NCBI GenBank assembly: GCA_029783825.1
Contig: JAREIK010009557.1
Location: 1-64,000, forward strand
Source: Sapria himalayana
Taxonomy: Eukaryota > Streptophyta > Magnoliopsida > Malpighiales > Rafflesiaceae
Direction: 5' to 3'
DNA length: 64,000 bases
In this document: piece by piece, positions 12,601 through 25,319 of the stretch
Layout of the letters: each line of letters begins with the position of its first letter
Numbering within the stretch: the stretch's first letter is position 1
Position numbers and translations under genes: made by a program
The notes under the pieces: generated by a model
Seen by the model: the letters and a program-made list of their open reading frames with translations, nothing else
What the model was told of the DNA's origin: nothing
Databases searched by the model: none

Positions 12601-13139
12601 TACATGTTTGAATAAATAATTGCTCAGGCTGGTCTGGTCATCATCGTGCATTGATTACCAATGCAGGTCATTAAAGCCATATATATTAGACCTTACCCAA
12701 AGCTGTGCATGAAGATATTTTTGGTCCAGGCTAGCCATGCAGACAGAGACTGGTCTTAACTCTCTTAGTAATTATGTAGATATCCAATTATCACATAGTA
12801 CAAAGTGTATGTACGAGGAAATAAGTTTTCTTGCTGTAGGTTTTGTAATGATTCGTTCAAATTTTACAAGGTCTTATGATGATGATGATGACGCTCATGT
12901 AGTGTGGTGTAATTTTATTAGATTTCACAAAAATATATTCAATCGGAAGGAAAAATGTAATATTACCCTATTTTTATAGGCCACGAGTGCCAGGAGGAAT
13001 ATCAGGGCCTATTTTGGGAGAAGCAGCTCACTCCCTCGTCAAAAATTGGCTAAATCTCATAACAAGTGCTTGGTAGAGAAGTTTATTAGTCGAGCATCAT
13101 TGCCCGCTCTATTTTTATTATCAGCAGCAATAGCAGCAA
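12601..13139. other. Unique segment between minisatellite blocks
   Basis: Non-repetitive DNA of more balanced composition, flanked on both sides by decayed 23-bp units. A plus-strand open stretch (12737-12979) and words such as GTGCCAGGAGGAATATCAGGG near 12990 suggest a fragment of something once coding or inserted, but I do not recognise it. A small (GAT)n-type run is at 12875-12892. Confidence 0.35.
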
Positions 13140-13600
13140 ATGCGGTATATACGTAGGTATATACAATATATATTCGTACGTATATACTCGAAATAAACAT
13201 ATGCATATACGTACGTATATACGTACTTATACGTGCATATATATTCGTACGTATATACTTGGTATATACGTACGTATATATTCGATATATACGTATGTAT
13301 ATACTTGTTATATACGTACATATATACTTGGTATATACATAAGTACATACTCGGTATATACATACGTAAATACTCAGTATATACATACGTATATACTTAG
13401 TATTTACTTACATATATACTTGGTATATACATACATATATATTTAGTATATGTACATTTAATACTAACGTATATATGTACATATAATACTACTATTTATA
13501 TGTGCATATACTATAGTAATATATGTAAGTAGTGAAATGCTAGTATATATGTACATATACACTGTATTATATATGTACATATATGCTGTAGTATTATATA
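13140..13600. repeat. Diverged 23-bp minisatellite block
   Basis: Units around GTATATACGTACGTATATAC with period near 23 bp and many substitutions, clearly the same family as the core at 11160-12426 but older. Internal GTATATACGTAC words are self-complementary, so both strands show open frames (13057-13446) that are not genes. Confidence 0.75.
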
Positions 13601-14039
13601 TTTATCAAAAAAAACTTTATTTATTTATTTATTTTGCTTTTATTGGCTGGCTCAATTTTCATATAGATATGGTACCACATTGTTGCCCATACGAAGCTTG
13701 TATAAGTGAAGGGATTTTTTACTAGGCATGATGTACTATGACTCGGACAACCGTGTAACAGTAGAAAGATAGTGATTGGAGGAGCGGAGAGAGAGAAAGC
13801 AACGTCACTGCACGAATAGATTAAACTTTATGCACTGTCACTAGATTCATTGGAGAATAAAAAATAAATAATTTTTTATGTTTATGTTTTAATTATGTAA
13901 AATATTAAATCATAATAATTTATTAAATGATTTTATTTTTTGTTAATTATAAATTATCATTTATAGTTTTTGTTTTTATTCAATTTAATATAGAAATATT
14001 AAATTATTAAACTAAATTTTTTGAAAAAAGAATAAAATT
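13601..14039. other. AT-rich part of CACTA copy 1 right arm, no gene
   Basis: A short higher-GC stretch (13660-13850) followed by AT-rich DNA. No open frame of note and no recognised motif. Confidence 0.4.
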
Positions 14040-14378
14040 CTAAAAATAGTTTTGGAATAAAAATAGCTAGGAATTTTCCATTGCTAATTTAGCTAGGGAA
14101 TTTTCTCTTGCTAATTTAGCTAGGAAATTTTCCCTTGCTAATTTAGCTAGGAAATTTTCACTTACTAATTTAGCTAAATAAATCATTATTTTAGCTAGAT
14201 AATTTTCAGTCACTAAAACTCTTTAGCTAAGGACTATTTCCCTCATTAAATTTTAGTGACGAGGACTTTAGATTGGGAAAGCTTCCATCATTAATCCATT
14301 GTAATATCCTATTTAGAGATGGAAAGCTCCCATTTAGATGGGGATTTTCCCTAGCTATTTAGAATTTTTCTTGTGGTG
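14040..14378 (+). repeat. Right subterminal repeats and terminus of CACTA copy 1
   Basis: Four tandem ~27-bp units (about 14063-14176) with the motif GCTAATTTAGCTAGG and an AATTTTC spacer, then looser TTAGCTA-type motifs, then the terminal TTTTTCTTGTGGTG. Subterminal repeats of this kind are the binding zone for the element's own protein in the En/Spm family; here that is inferred from position. The terminus is followed at once by the (TTCTTATTC)n array. Confidence 0.8.
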
Positions 14379-14525
14379 TCTTCTTATTCATCTTATTCTT
14401 CTTTTTTTTTGTATTCTTCTTATTCTTCTTAACCTTCTTATTCTTCTTAACCTTCTTATTCTTCTTATTCTTCTAATTCTTCTTATTTTTCTTATTCATC
14501 TTATTCTTCTTAGTCTTTCTACTAC

Positions 14526-14563
<38 letters not shown>

Positions 14564-16654
14564 TTCTTCTTATTTATCTTATTCTCCTTATTCTTTTTAT
14601 TCTTCTTATTCTTCTTATACTTCTTATACATCTTATTGTTCTTATTCTTTTTATTGTTCTTATTCTTCTTATTCTTCTTATTTTTTTTATTCTTTTTATT
14701 CTTCTATTTATATTTATTCTTCTTATTCATCTTTTTATTTTTCTTATTCTTTTTATTCTTTATATTCTTCTAATACTTTTTATTTTTCTTATTCTTATTA
14801 TTCTTATTATTCTTCTTATTCTTATTATTCTTCTTATTCTTATTATTTTTATTTTTTTATTCTTCTTATTATTCTTATTCTTCTTATTGTTCTTATTCTT
14901 CTTATTCTTCTTATTCTTCTTATTCTTCTTATTCTTCTAATTCTCCTAATTCTTCTAATTCTTCTAATTCTTATATTTCTTGTAATTTTTATACTTATTC
15001 TTATTTTTCTTATTCTTCTTATTCTTCTTATTTTTTTTATTCTTCTTATTTTTCTTTTTATTCTTATTCTTGTTATTCTTTATATTCTTCATATTATTCT
15101 TTTTATTCTTATTATTCTTCTTATTCTTATTCTTCTTATTCTTCATATTCTTCTTATTCTTCTTATTCTTCTTATTCTTCTTATTCTGCTTATTCTTTTT
15201 AATCTTCTTATTCTACTTATTCTTCTTATTCTTATTAATTTTCTTATTCTTTTTATTCTTATTATTTTACATTTTATTATTCTTCTTATTATTTTTATTC
15301 TTCTTATTCTTTTATTTCTTCTTAATCTTCTTAATCTTCTTAATATTCTTATTCTTATAATTCTTCTTTTTCTTCTTATTTTTTTTATTATTCTTATACT
15401 TCTTATTCTTTTTATTCATCTTATTCATCTAATTCTTCTAATTTTTCTAATTCTTCTAATTCTTTTAATTATTCTAATTCTTATAATTCTTATAATTCTT
15501 CTAATTCTTATAATTCTTCTAATTCTTCTAATTCTTCTAATTCTTATAATTATTCTTATTCTTCTTATTCTTCTTATTTTCTTTGTTCTTCATAATTTTC
15601 TTTTTATTCTTATTCTTGTTATTATTTATATTCTTCATATTTTTTTATTATTCGTATTCTTCTTATTCTTCATATTCTTCATATTATTCTTATTCTTCAT
15701 ATTCTTCTTATTCTTCGTATTCTTCTTATTCTTCGTATTCTTCTTATTATTCGTATTCTTCTTACTCTTCTTATTCTTCTTATTCTTCTTATTCTTCTTA
15801 TTCTTCTAATTCTTCTTAATCTTCTTAATATTCTTATTCTTCTTATACGTATAATTTTTCTTTTTCTTCTTATTCTTTTTATTCTTCTTATTCTTTTTAT
15901 TCTTCTTATTCTTTTTATTCTTCTTATTCATTTTATTCTTCTTATTCTTCATTTTCTTCTTATTCATTTTATTCTTCTTATTCTTCTTTTTCTTATTCTT
16001 CTTCTTCTTATTCTTCTTATTCTTCTTATTCATTTTATTCTTCTATTCTATTTATTATTATTATTTTTTTATTCTTCTTATACTTTTTTTCTTCTTATTC
16101 TTCTTATTATTTTTATACTTTTTATACTTATTATTCTATTTACACTTTTTATTTTTTTTATAGTTTTTATTCATCATATTATTATTATTATTATTCTTCT
16201 TCTTCTTTTTCTTTTTATTTTTATTTTTCTACTAATTCTTCTTATTCTTCTTATTCTTCTCATTCTTTTTATTCTTCTTATCCTTCTTATCCTTATTATC
16301 CTTCTTTTACTTCTTATTCTTCTTATTCTTATTATCCTTCTTATCCTTCTTATTCTTCTTATTCTTCTTATTCTTCTAATCTTTCTTATTCTTCTTATTC
16401 TTCTTATACTTCTTATCCTTCTTATTCTTCTTATTCTTCTTATTCTTCTTATACTTCTTATCCTTCTTATTCTTCTTATTCTTCTTATTCTTCTTATTCT
16501 TCTTATTCTTCTTATTCTTTTTATTCTTCTTATTCTTCTTATTCTTTTTATTTTTTCTATTCTTTTAATTCTTCCTATACTTCTTATTCTTTTTCATTTT
16601 TCTATTCTTTTAATTTTTCCTATTCTTCTTATTCTTTTTATTCTTCTTTTTTTT
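14379..16654. repeat. (TTCTTATTC)n array 1
   Basis: 2.3 kb of 9-bp units TTCTTATTC with local variants: TTA runs at 14520-14560, TCTAATTCT units at 14935-14980 and 15420-15545, TCCTTCTTA units at 16280-16460. It starts at the CACTA terminus and ends in a run of eight T at 16647-16654 followed by segment E. In-frame peptides (F/L, S/Y, I/L or K/N repeats) follow from the unit length being a multiple of 3. Confidence 0.95.
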
Positions 16655-19130
16655 CTCAAAGAGTTTTTATAATAAATGAAAATTTTCAAAAAAAAATATC
16701 ACCCCTAAGATATCACTCAAAATTCCATTAAAACACCTTCCTTAATCATCTACAACATCAAAACTTGTCATATATATACATACATACTTATATATACATA
16801 TGTATGTATGTATGTATGAAGTTTAACTTGTCATTAGAATCCCATTCGTTATCTTAATCAAAAGGAAAAGAAAAAGTTGTTTTGGAAAGAACAGCATCAA
16901 AATCATGTTGATTAGATTGGCAGTCTTGAGTCAGAATCAATGGCCTTTGGCTTGCCTGGTTCAACCAATTCAGTGTCTACCAAAATGGGTTTGGGCTGCT
17001 GTTGCATCCACTCTGAGAATTCATCCTCGCCCCCAAATAGAATTCAGCCATCAGGGCCACTCACAGTAGGGGGGAACTCTGCATTTGCTAGAGATATTCT
17101 GCAAGATCTTTCAGGGAGAGGATGAGATAAGAAAGAAGCTGGCATTGCCCCATGAGATAGCTAGACAAGCCCATCTTCCCCGAAGGTTCTATTCAAGTGT
17201 TGTTGCACCAGTAGGGTCCAGTTTTTTTTGTGATGATACCTTTTCTCAACTGTTTCTCTAAAAAGGCTGGTCAGGTTAAAATGTTCTGGATGAAGGCATC
17301 AGGTATAAACGGTGACCCATGACCTAGCTGGCAAAATCAAGCTACCCATTCCTAGTGTCGTGGAAACCATGACAGAAGGCATCGGCTTCTATGGAGACTA
17401 CATAATCAATCGCATCCTAGAGCAATGAGTGAGTTTGGTTTCTCAGATCAATAGGAGAAGGCTCCGGGTCTGTGTCGGTCTCTGTGACCCAGCCACACCA
17501 GCCTTCTTTCTCATGCTGATACACGGGGTAGTTTGGTGGAAGAGGGAGTGGCCGAAGCCATGGGCCAGCCATCTTCCACTCTTCTCTCGGTTTCTGCTCC
17601 ATTCTTGCAGGTGGTTGTTGGAAAGAAGGTGCAGAAAGGTGAGTTTCTAGCCCAACTAAGTCAGACAGCTATTGTTTGTTGCACATGTAAGTGCAGTCCA
17701 ATGAGTTGGCAAACATGGCATGCAATGGAATTAGGACAAGCTGACCTCCAAGAGTTTTTGACTCTAATATATATATGATGGTTTTGGAGGGGAAACTGAA
17801 TTCTCAAAGAAGAATTTTAAACTCTTCTGACATGAGAGGACATGACCCATTTTCTTGACACAAGTAGGAATCTACCATTGCCTCCTCACTAAGAATCCTC
17901 AGCTTGATCATGTGCATCCTATATGTTGTATGAGTTCGATGTGAATATCTGATAAGATAAAAGTCACAAATAACTAGCCTGGAAAACCCCTACACAGCCT
18001 TGGAAAGCTATAGTTTATCTGACCAATCCATGATGATAGCAATGAAAGGTTGGCCCCACGCTTGTAACCTCTGAACAATTAGGAGGCCAAGCACTTGAAT
18101 TTCCTACCTAAATTGAAGGGAGAGGAATGCAACCCAGCATCTAAGTCTCTAGAGCTCAGACATTCCACGTGGAAGAATTGACCAAATTTGGAAAAATGAC
18201 AAAAAAACTAAAAAAAATAATCTCCTAGCGACATCAAGGAGGATAACATTTCTTTTCCATCATTTCCAAATTCCAATGACAGACAATCCATCACAAAACC
18301 ATTTTATTGCCTTATTGAAGCCCCTACTAAACCTCTAACTTAGTACCATAAGCACCATTGGCCGTCTTCTACAATTCGATATTAGAATTGGAACCCTTTC
18401 ATGTCTATATGCTTCATCTGTCTGCAAGTTACAAACTTTGTTCTTTGAGCAAGAAAATTTTGTCAAACATCAATCACCAATGCTACATGGACTTAATGTG
18501 CAAATAATGCACTAAAATGTGTCAGAACATACTATGCAAAATCTATGCAGATCCTGTGCGACTACTAAATTGTGCCAAAGTGTGCACTATGCATTTTGCA
18601 TAGATGTCAACCACCACAAGAATTCTAGTAGTACAACACTTTCATGGCATGACCTCAATGAGCATCGACACCTACCCACACAATTTTTTCACACACTTTA
18701 GGTGTGTGACAAAGGAGGAGAGTTGGAGCACAGACCAACTTCAATCACCACTGCATTTCCATCAAGCATCCTCCACTTGTCAGAATCAATCCAATAACCC
18801 TAGCCCTCTTTAACTTGGGAAAAATTTCTTTGATATAATAATCAGGAAAGCAGAATTTTTGGGTTTAATTATGGGGAACTACTTCCTTCTCCTAGCCTTC
18901 TTCAGTTTCCCAGAAAAATTCTTGACAAATAGTACATCATTTCTAAGAGATGTTTTGAATTCCTACTCATCATAGAGATAGGAAAAACTCCTAATTGTGT
19001 GATTGATGCCTTTTGAATGGAGACTTTCTCGTATCTCTAGAATGACGAGAGTTGCATTTAAAAGCCTAGATATTGTGATGATATCACATATCGACTATCT
19101 GATCATATCAATACCATGAGGTGTTTTTGC

Positions 19131-19166
<36 letters not shown>

Positions 19167-19510
19167 CCATTATTCTTTTCATTAGGAACAATATGGATAC
19201 TTATTTGGTTAGCATAGGGTCGTAGTGATGCCAAAGACATAACCTCCCCCCACAAATTTTTATTTCTGATGTATCTAATTTTCTATTTCCCTAACGAAGA
19301 AGAAAAATCAAAACTAGGAAGAGGCATTGCTTTGTAGAAAACCAAGTAGTGATATTCATTTTATCTTAGAATTGAACCTCATCTTTTCACCTTGCAAGGT
19401 CAAAGGTAACATATTTTCTCATTAATGTGAAAACATGACCAGAAATACCACACGGGACTAGGCCATTGGTAATAGGTGAAGAAGCTCTTGAACGGAAATA
19501 GAGGGAGGCG
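16655..19510. other. Unassigned segment E
   Basis: About 2.85 kb of ordinary-complexity DNA between two simple-repeat arrays, with the highest GC of the window near 16940-17700. On the minus strand its end is a run of eight A followed by (GAATAAGAA)n, the same junction the LINEs show, so it may be the 3' part of a retroelement, but its last bases do not match the LINE family. Short open frames exist (for example 17429-17650 plus, 17417-17602 minus, 18519-18701 plus); none resembles a domain I know. A (TA)n run lies at 19136-19165. A diverged retroelement or a host-gene remnant are both possible. Confidence 0.4.
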
Positions 19511-22478
19511 AGGTTATTATTCTTCATATTCATATTATACTTCTTATTTTTCTTATTCTTTGTATTCTTTATATTCTTCTTTTTATTATTATTTTACTTA
19601 TTCTTTTATTCTTTGTTTTTTTGTATTATTTCTATTCTTCTTATTCGTCTAATTCTTCTTATCCTTCTTATCCTTCTTTTTCTTCTTTTTCTTCTTTTTC
19701 TTCTTTTTCTTTTTTTTTTATTCTTATTCTTCTTATTATTCATATTTTTCTTATTGTTCTTATTCTTCTTATTCATGTTATTCTTGTTATTCATCTTATT
19801 CTTCTTTTTCTTCTTATTTTTATTATTATTCTATGTCTTCTTATTTTTTTTATTCTTCTTATTTTATTATTTTTATTATTATTCATATTATTCTTATTAA
19901 TATTATTTTTTTATTGATCGTATTGTTCTTATTATTATTATTCTTCTTATTCTTCTTATTGTTATTAGTCTTCTTATTCTTATTATTCGTTTTATTATTC
20001 TTCTTCTTCTTAAACTTCTTATTATTCTCATTATTCTTATTCTTATTATTTTTCTTATTCTACTTATTCTTCTTATTTGTATTATTCCTCTTATTATTAT
20101 TTTTGTTCATATTTTTTTAATCTTCTTATTCTTCTTATTCTATTTATTCTTCTTACTCTTCTTTTTATTCTTATTATTCTTTTTATTCTTATTATTCTTT
20201 TTATTCTTTTTATTCATTTTATTCTTCTAATTCTTTTTATTCTTCTTATTTTTATTATTCTTATTATTCTTTGTATTATTATTATTTTCCTTATTCTTTT
20301 AATTTTTTTTTCTTATTGTTCTTATTCTTCTTATTCTTCTTATTTTTCTTATTCTTTTTATTCTTCATATTCTTCTTATTCTTTTTATTCTTTTTATTCA
20401 TCTTATTCTTCTTATTTTCTTAGTCTTCTTATTCTTTTTATTCTTCTTATTTTATTTATTCTTGTTATTCATTTTAATCATCTGATTCTTCTTATTCTAA
20501 TTATTCATCTTATTCTTGTTATTCTTCATATTTTTCATATTCTTCTTATTCTTTTTATTATTATTATTATTCTTATTATTCTTATTCTTATTTTTCTAGT
20601 TATTCTTTTTTTTTACTCATTTTTCTTGTTTTTGTTATTCTTTATATTCTTCTTATTATATTTATTCTTACTATTTTTTTATCATTTTTATTCTTTTTAA
20701 TTTTCTTATTTTTTTTATTCTTCGTATTCTACTTATTATTTTTATTCTTAATATTCTTCTATTTATTCTTATTCTTATTATTTTTATTTTTATTAATCTT
20801 TTTATTCTTTTTTTCTTCTTTTTCTTTGTATTCTTCTTATTCTTCTTATTCTTCGTATTCTTTTTATTTTTCTTATTCTTCTTTTTTTTCATATTCTTTT
20901 TATTTTTATTATTATTCTTATTTTTTATTTTCGACTCATTCTTATTATTCTTCATATTATTCTTATTCTTTTTATTCTTCTTATTCTTATAATTATTATT
21001 ATTCTTCATATTCTTATTATTGTTCTTATTCTCCTTATAATTATATTTTTTCTTCTTAATCTTCTTCTTATTTTTATTATCCTTCTTATTATTCGTAATA
21101 TTATTATACTTATTATTATTATACTTATTATTATTATTTTAATTCTTCTTATTCTTCTTATTTTTATTATTCATCTTAATTTTCTTATTTTTCTTATTCT
21201 TTTTATTATTCTTTTTCTTCTTATTCTATTTATTATTCTTACTCTTCTTTTTATTTTGCTTATTCTTTTTATTCTTCCAATTCTTTTTATTCTTCTAATT
21301 CTTTTTTTTCTTCTTATTCTTATTATTCTTATTAATCTACTTATTCTTCTTATTTTTATTTTTTTTCTTATCCTACTTATTCTTTTTATACTTATTATTA
21401 TTATTATTCTTCTTCTTCTTTTTCTTTTTATTATTCTTATTCTACTTAATCTACTTATTCTTATTATTCTTCTTATTCTACTAATTCTTCTAATTCTTAT
21501 TATTCTTATTATTCTTTTTATTCATCTTATTTTTTTTATTGTTATTATTTTTTTTCTTCTTATTCTTGTTATTTATCATATTTTTCTTATTCTTATTATT
21601 CTTATTATTCTTCTTATTCTTTTTTTATTCTTTTTATTATTCTTCTTCTTATTCTACTTTTTCTTATTATTCATCTTTCTTCTTATTAATCTTTCTTCTT
21701 ATTATTCTTCTTCTTTTCTTCTTCTTCTACTTCTTCTTCTACTTCTTCTTATTCTTATTATTCTTCTTATTATTTTAATTATTCTTATTATTCTAATTCT
21801 TCTTATTAATCAAATTCTTTTTATTTTTATTATTCATCTAAGTCTTCTAATTCTTCTTATTGAACTTATTCTTTTTATTCTTCTAATTTTCTGATTCATC
21901 TTATTCTTATAATTCTTATTATTCTTTTATCTTTTTATTCTTCTTATCTTTTTATCCTTCTTATTATTATTATTATTCTTATTCTTCTTATTCTTCTTAT
22001 TCTTCTTATTCTTCTTATTCTTTTGATTCTACTTATTCTTCGTATTCTTTTATTCTTCTTATTCTTATTATTCTTCTTATTCTTCTTTTCTTCTTTTCTT
22101 CTTATTTTACTTATTCTTATTATTATTCATTTTATAAAAATCTTCTTTTCATATTTTGCTTCTTATTCTTCTTATTCTTTTTATTCTTCTTATTTTTTTA
22201 TTCTTCTTATTCTTCTTATTTTTCTTATTCTTTTTATTCTTCATATTCTTTGTATTCTTCTTACTTCTCATTCTTTTTAATTTTTTTAATATTCTTATTC
22301 TTGTTATACTTTTTATTCTTTTATTCTTTTTATTCTTTTTATTCTTCTATTATTATTCTTCTTCTTATTCTTCTTATTCTTCCTAATTTTTTGTATTCAT
22401 CTTATTCTTCTCATTCTTTTTATTTTTTTTATTCTTCATATTCTTCTTATTCTTCTTATTTTTTTATTCTTTTTTTTT
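19511..22478. repeat. (TTCTTATTC)n array 2, tail of LINE D
   Basis: Nearly 3 kb of irregular TTCTTATTC units with many TTATTATTC and TTTTTATTC variants. It ends in a run of nine T (22470-22478) joined to LINE D. The array probably also contains the distal part of the tail of LINE A, because LINE D sits inside a longer array. Open frames in it on both strands are low-complexity only. Confidence 0.9.
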
Positions 22479-22550
22479 GAAAAAGTTGTTTATTAATTAT
22501 AACCCTCTATTTTGGTAGAAGAATACTGTTGGTAGAAACTAACAACAAAT
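22479..22550 (-). mobile_element. LINE D: 72-bp 3'-end stub
   Basis: Contains the LINE family's 3'-terminal sequence (plus-strand words TTTATTAATTATAACCCTCT and TTTTGGTAGAAGAATAC), as at the ends of LINEs A, B and C, then returns to (TTCTTATTC)n after about 72 bp. This looks like an extreme 5'-truncated insertion. Confidence 0.75.
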
Positions 22551-24210
22551 TGTTCTTATTCTTCTTGTTCTTCTTATTCGTGTTATTCTTATTATTCTTT
22601 TTATTGATCTTTTTCTAATTATCCGTATGATTCTTGTTATTCTTCTTATACATCATATTCTTCTTATTTTCTAATTCTTCTTATTATTCAAATCTTTTTA
22701 TTATTTTTATTCTTCGTATTATAATTATTCTTTAGATTATTTTTATTATTTTTATTCTTCTTATATTTTATATTATTCTTAATCTTCGTATTCTTATTAT
22801 TATTCATATTATTTTTAATCTTCTTATTCTTCTTTTTATTATTATTCTTATTCTTATTTTTCTTTATTTTTTAATCTTATTATTCTTTTATTTTTCTAAT
22901 TCTTCGTTTTATTATTATTCTTATTCTGCTTTTTTTTATTCTTCTTATTCTTCTAATTCTTCTTATTCTTATTATTCTTCTTATTCTTCTTATCTTCTTT
23001 ATTTCTTATCCTTATTATTATTTATATTTTTACTATTCTTATTATTCTTCTTATTATTTTTCTTATTTTACTTATTTTTTTTTATTTTTTTATTATTCTT
23101 ATCCTTCTTATTCTTCTTATTCTCCTTATTCTTCATATTCTTCGTATTCTTTTTATGCTTCTTATTCTTCTTATTCTTATTATTATACTTATTCTTCTTA
23201 TTCTTCTTTTCTTCTTATTTTCATAATTCTTCTTATTCTTGTTATTCTTGTTATACTTCTTATTTTTCTTATTCTTCTTATTCTTTTTATTCTTCTTATT
23301 CTTCTCATTCTTATTCTTCTTAATCTTATTTAATTTTTTTTCTTATTCTTTTTTTCTTATTATTCTTCTAATTCTTTTAATTCTTTTAATTCTTCTTATT
23401 ATTCTCTTTCTTCTCTTTCTTCTCTTTCTTCTCTTTCTTCTCTTTCTTCTCTTTCTTCTATTTCTTCTATTTCTTCTCTTTCTTCTCTTTCTTCTCTTTC
23501 TTCTCTTTCTTCTCTTTCTTCTCTTTCTTCTCTTTCTTCTATTTCTTCTCTTGCTTCTCTTTTTTCTATTTCTTCTTGTTTTTATTATTCTTATTTATTG
23601 TATTTTTGTTATTTTTCTTATTCTTATTTTTCTTCTTTTTCTTTTTCTTATTCTAATTCTTCTTATACTTTTTATTATTTTTATTATTCTTATTATTCGT
23701 ATTATTCTTATTTTTTTATTCTTCTTATTCTTATTCTTCTTATTCTTATTATTCTTATTATTCTTCTTATTCTTCTTATTCTTATTATTCATCTTATTCA
23801 TCTTATTCTTCTCATCCTTCTTTTTTTTCTTATTAATCTACGTATTCTCATTATTATTATTATTATTATTATTCGTTTTATTCTTATTTTTTTATTCTTT
23901 TTATTCTTATTCTTCTTATCCTTCTAATTATTATTATTATTCTTCTTCTTATTCTTCTTATTCTTATTATTCTTCTTATTCTTCTTATTCATCTTATTCT
24001 TCTCATTCTTCTTCTTTTTTCTTATTAATCTGCCTATTCTTCTTATTCTTTTTATTCTTCTTTTTCTTATTATTTTTCTTATTTTTATTATTCTTTTTAT
24101 TCTTCTTATTCTTCTTATTCTTCTTATTCTTCTTATTCTTCTTATTCTTCTTATTCTTCTTATTCTTCTTATTCTTATTATTCTTATTATTCTTCTTATT
24201 CATTTTTTTT
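22551..24210. repeat. (TTCTTATTC)n array 3, tail of LINE A
   Basis: 1.66 kb array ending in eight T (24203-24210) at the 3' end of LINE A. It contains a very regular sub-block of a different 9-mer, CTCTTTCTT, about 21 copies at 23400-23575, and a perfect TTCTTATTC block at about 24085-24175. Confidence 0.93.
23400..23575. repeat. Homogeneous (CTCTTTCTT)n sub-array
   Basis: About 20 near-identical 9-bp units with only a few CTATTTCTT variants, embedded in irregular TTCTTATTC units. The homogeneity indicates a recent local expansion of one variant unit. Confidence 0.85.
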
Positions 24211-25319
24211 CAAAGTTTATTTATTAATTATAACCCTCTCTTTTGGCGGAGAAATATCATTTTTACAACCTACTTGCTTGCTACCCGTAACCCTTTACAC
24301 CCTTTTCACCTACACTAAGCATTAGTTATTGTAAATGTAATAAAGTAAACATGGACAAATATTTTCCCAATCTAATCCACCTAGAGAACAATTTTGAGTT
24401 TCTGTTGGGATTTTCAGCTTTGTTGCTACCTACACTTTGTTGCTAGTTGAGAAATGAGTCTTTATCATATAATCCCTTTCTTCAAACTAGCTTCCTTTCT
24501 CTTCCTACCGGGCCTTTAATTCTGCCCAATGACTTTGTTGAGCTTATGTATCAAGAGCTGCAACTTTATCTTTATATTTTCCAGAAAAGGCTCTATGAAA
24601 CGTGGTGCTATCTTTTGAAATCATCCAAGAACACCAGTATAATTGATCTTCCTCTACCTGTCACCTGCATACATGCCACAAACACAAAGAGATTTCCAGC
24701 CTCCAGCATTTCTACTGGACATCTTCCTCACACTTCTGGCTCCTTCAAACTAAGCATCCAATTTATGTTGTTAGCACTACCATAGCAGCTTTTTGTTGCT
24801 CCCAATTGTGGACAGCAGCTTTCAATAGTGTACACGACCAAGCCTACTTTTATGGACTTCTAAATTACATTAAAATAACACATACACTACAATACCTTAT
24901 AACACAAACCACACCTAAACTTAAGCCGTTTAACATGGCAACATCAGAATAGAGTTCATACAGACTTTGAATCTATAATGCTGGAGATACAGGCACTTGT
25001 GCGCATGTCGGTTCCTCATGTTTTTCATATCCTTGCTGCTAAGAAAAATACAACAAAAAAGAAACTACAGGTATACATGCCATTCTTACTCTCTGCAGTG
25101 TGATTCCGAACCTGTAGTGAGAACTGAGATACTTGTGGGGGAATCCATAATGCCGCCACATTGTAATTACTCATTTCTACAAAGACTTCCTTCAGGACCA
25201 GGAAGACTTGAGCAAATATGGAACCTGCCCTATGCTGATATAAGAACAAAAGAACTTGAACACTCACATCGATGATGAAATCTTATAATATCCTCTCAAT
25301 CTTTTTTGACTATTCGAAT
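24211..25319 (-). other. 3' region of LINE A
   Basis: Follows the RNase H stop. The last ~55 bases (plus strand 24215-24275, with TATAACCCTCTCTTTTGGCG) are shared with LINEs B, C and D, so they are the likely recognition end of the family RNA. The open frames 24447-24785, 24997-25275 and 25025-25267 match nothing I recognise. Confidence 0.6.

Larger units (their letters stand above)
1..14378 (+). mobile_element. CACTA (En/Spm) DNA transposon, copy 1, left end outside window
   Basis: A degenerate autonomous-type CACTA element. The right terminus reads TTTTTCTTGTGGTG ending at 14378, which is the inverse of CACTACAAGAAAA with one mismatch; the same terminus in direct orientation opens copy 2 at 52616. 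Inside, in order, are an AT-rich satellite, a conserved leader, a CT tract, a tnpD-like gene (4007-7675), a tnpA-like gene (7812-9783), a 23-bp minisatellite and a subterminal repeat zone. In copy 2 the left terminus lies 4300 bp before the tnpD start; if spacing is equal here, the left end is about 300 bp upstream of the window. Both genes carry many stops and frameshifts, so the copy cannot mobilise itself. The 3-bp target duplication cannot be tested without the left end. Confidence 0.85.

Noticed and set aside
14338..16033. Long F/L, S/Y and K/N open frames in array 1
   Set aside because: A 9-bp unit lacking stops in most frames gives low-complexity peptides on both strands; no start context, domain or conservation.
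17417..17778. Overlapping open frames in segment E as host genes
   Set aside because: Short, on both strands over the same bases, and no recognised motif; listed only as an unassigned segment.
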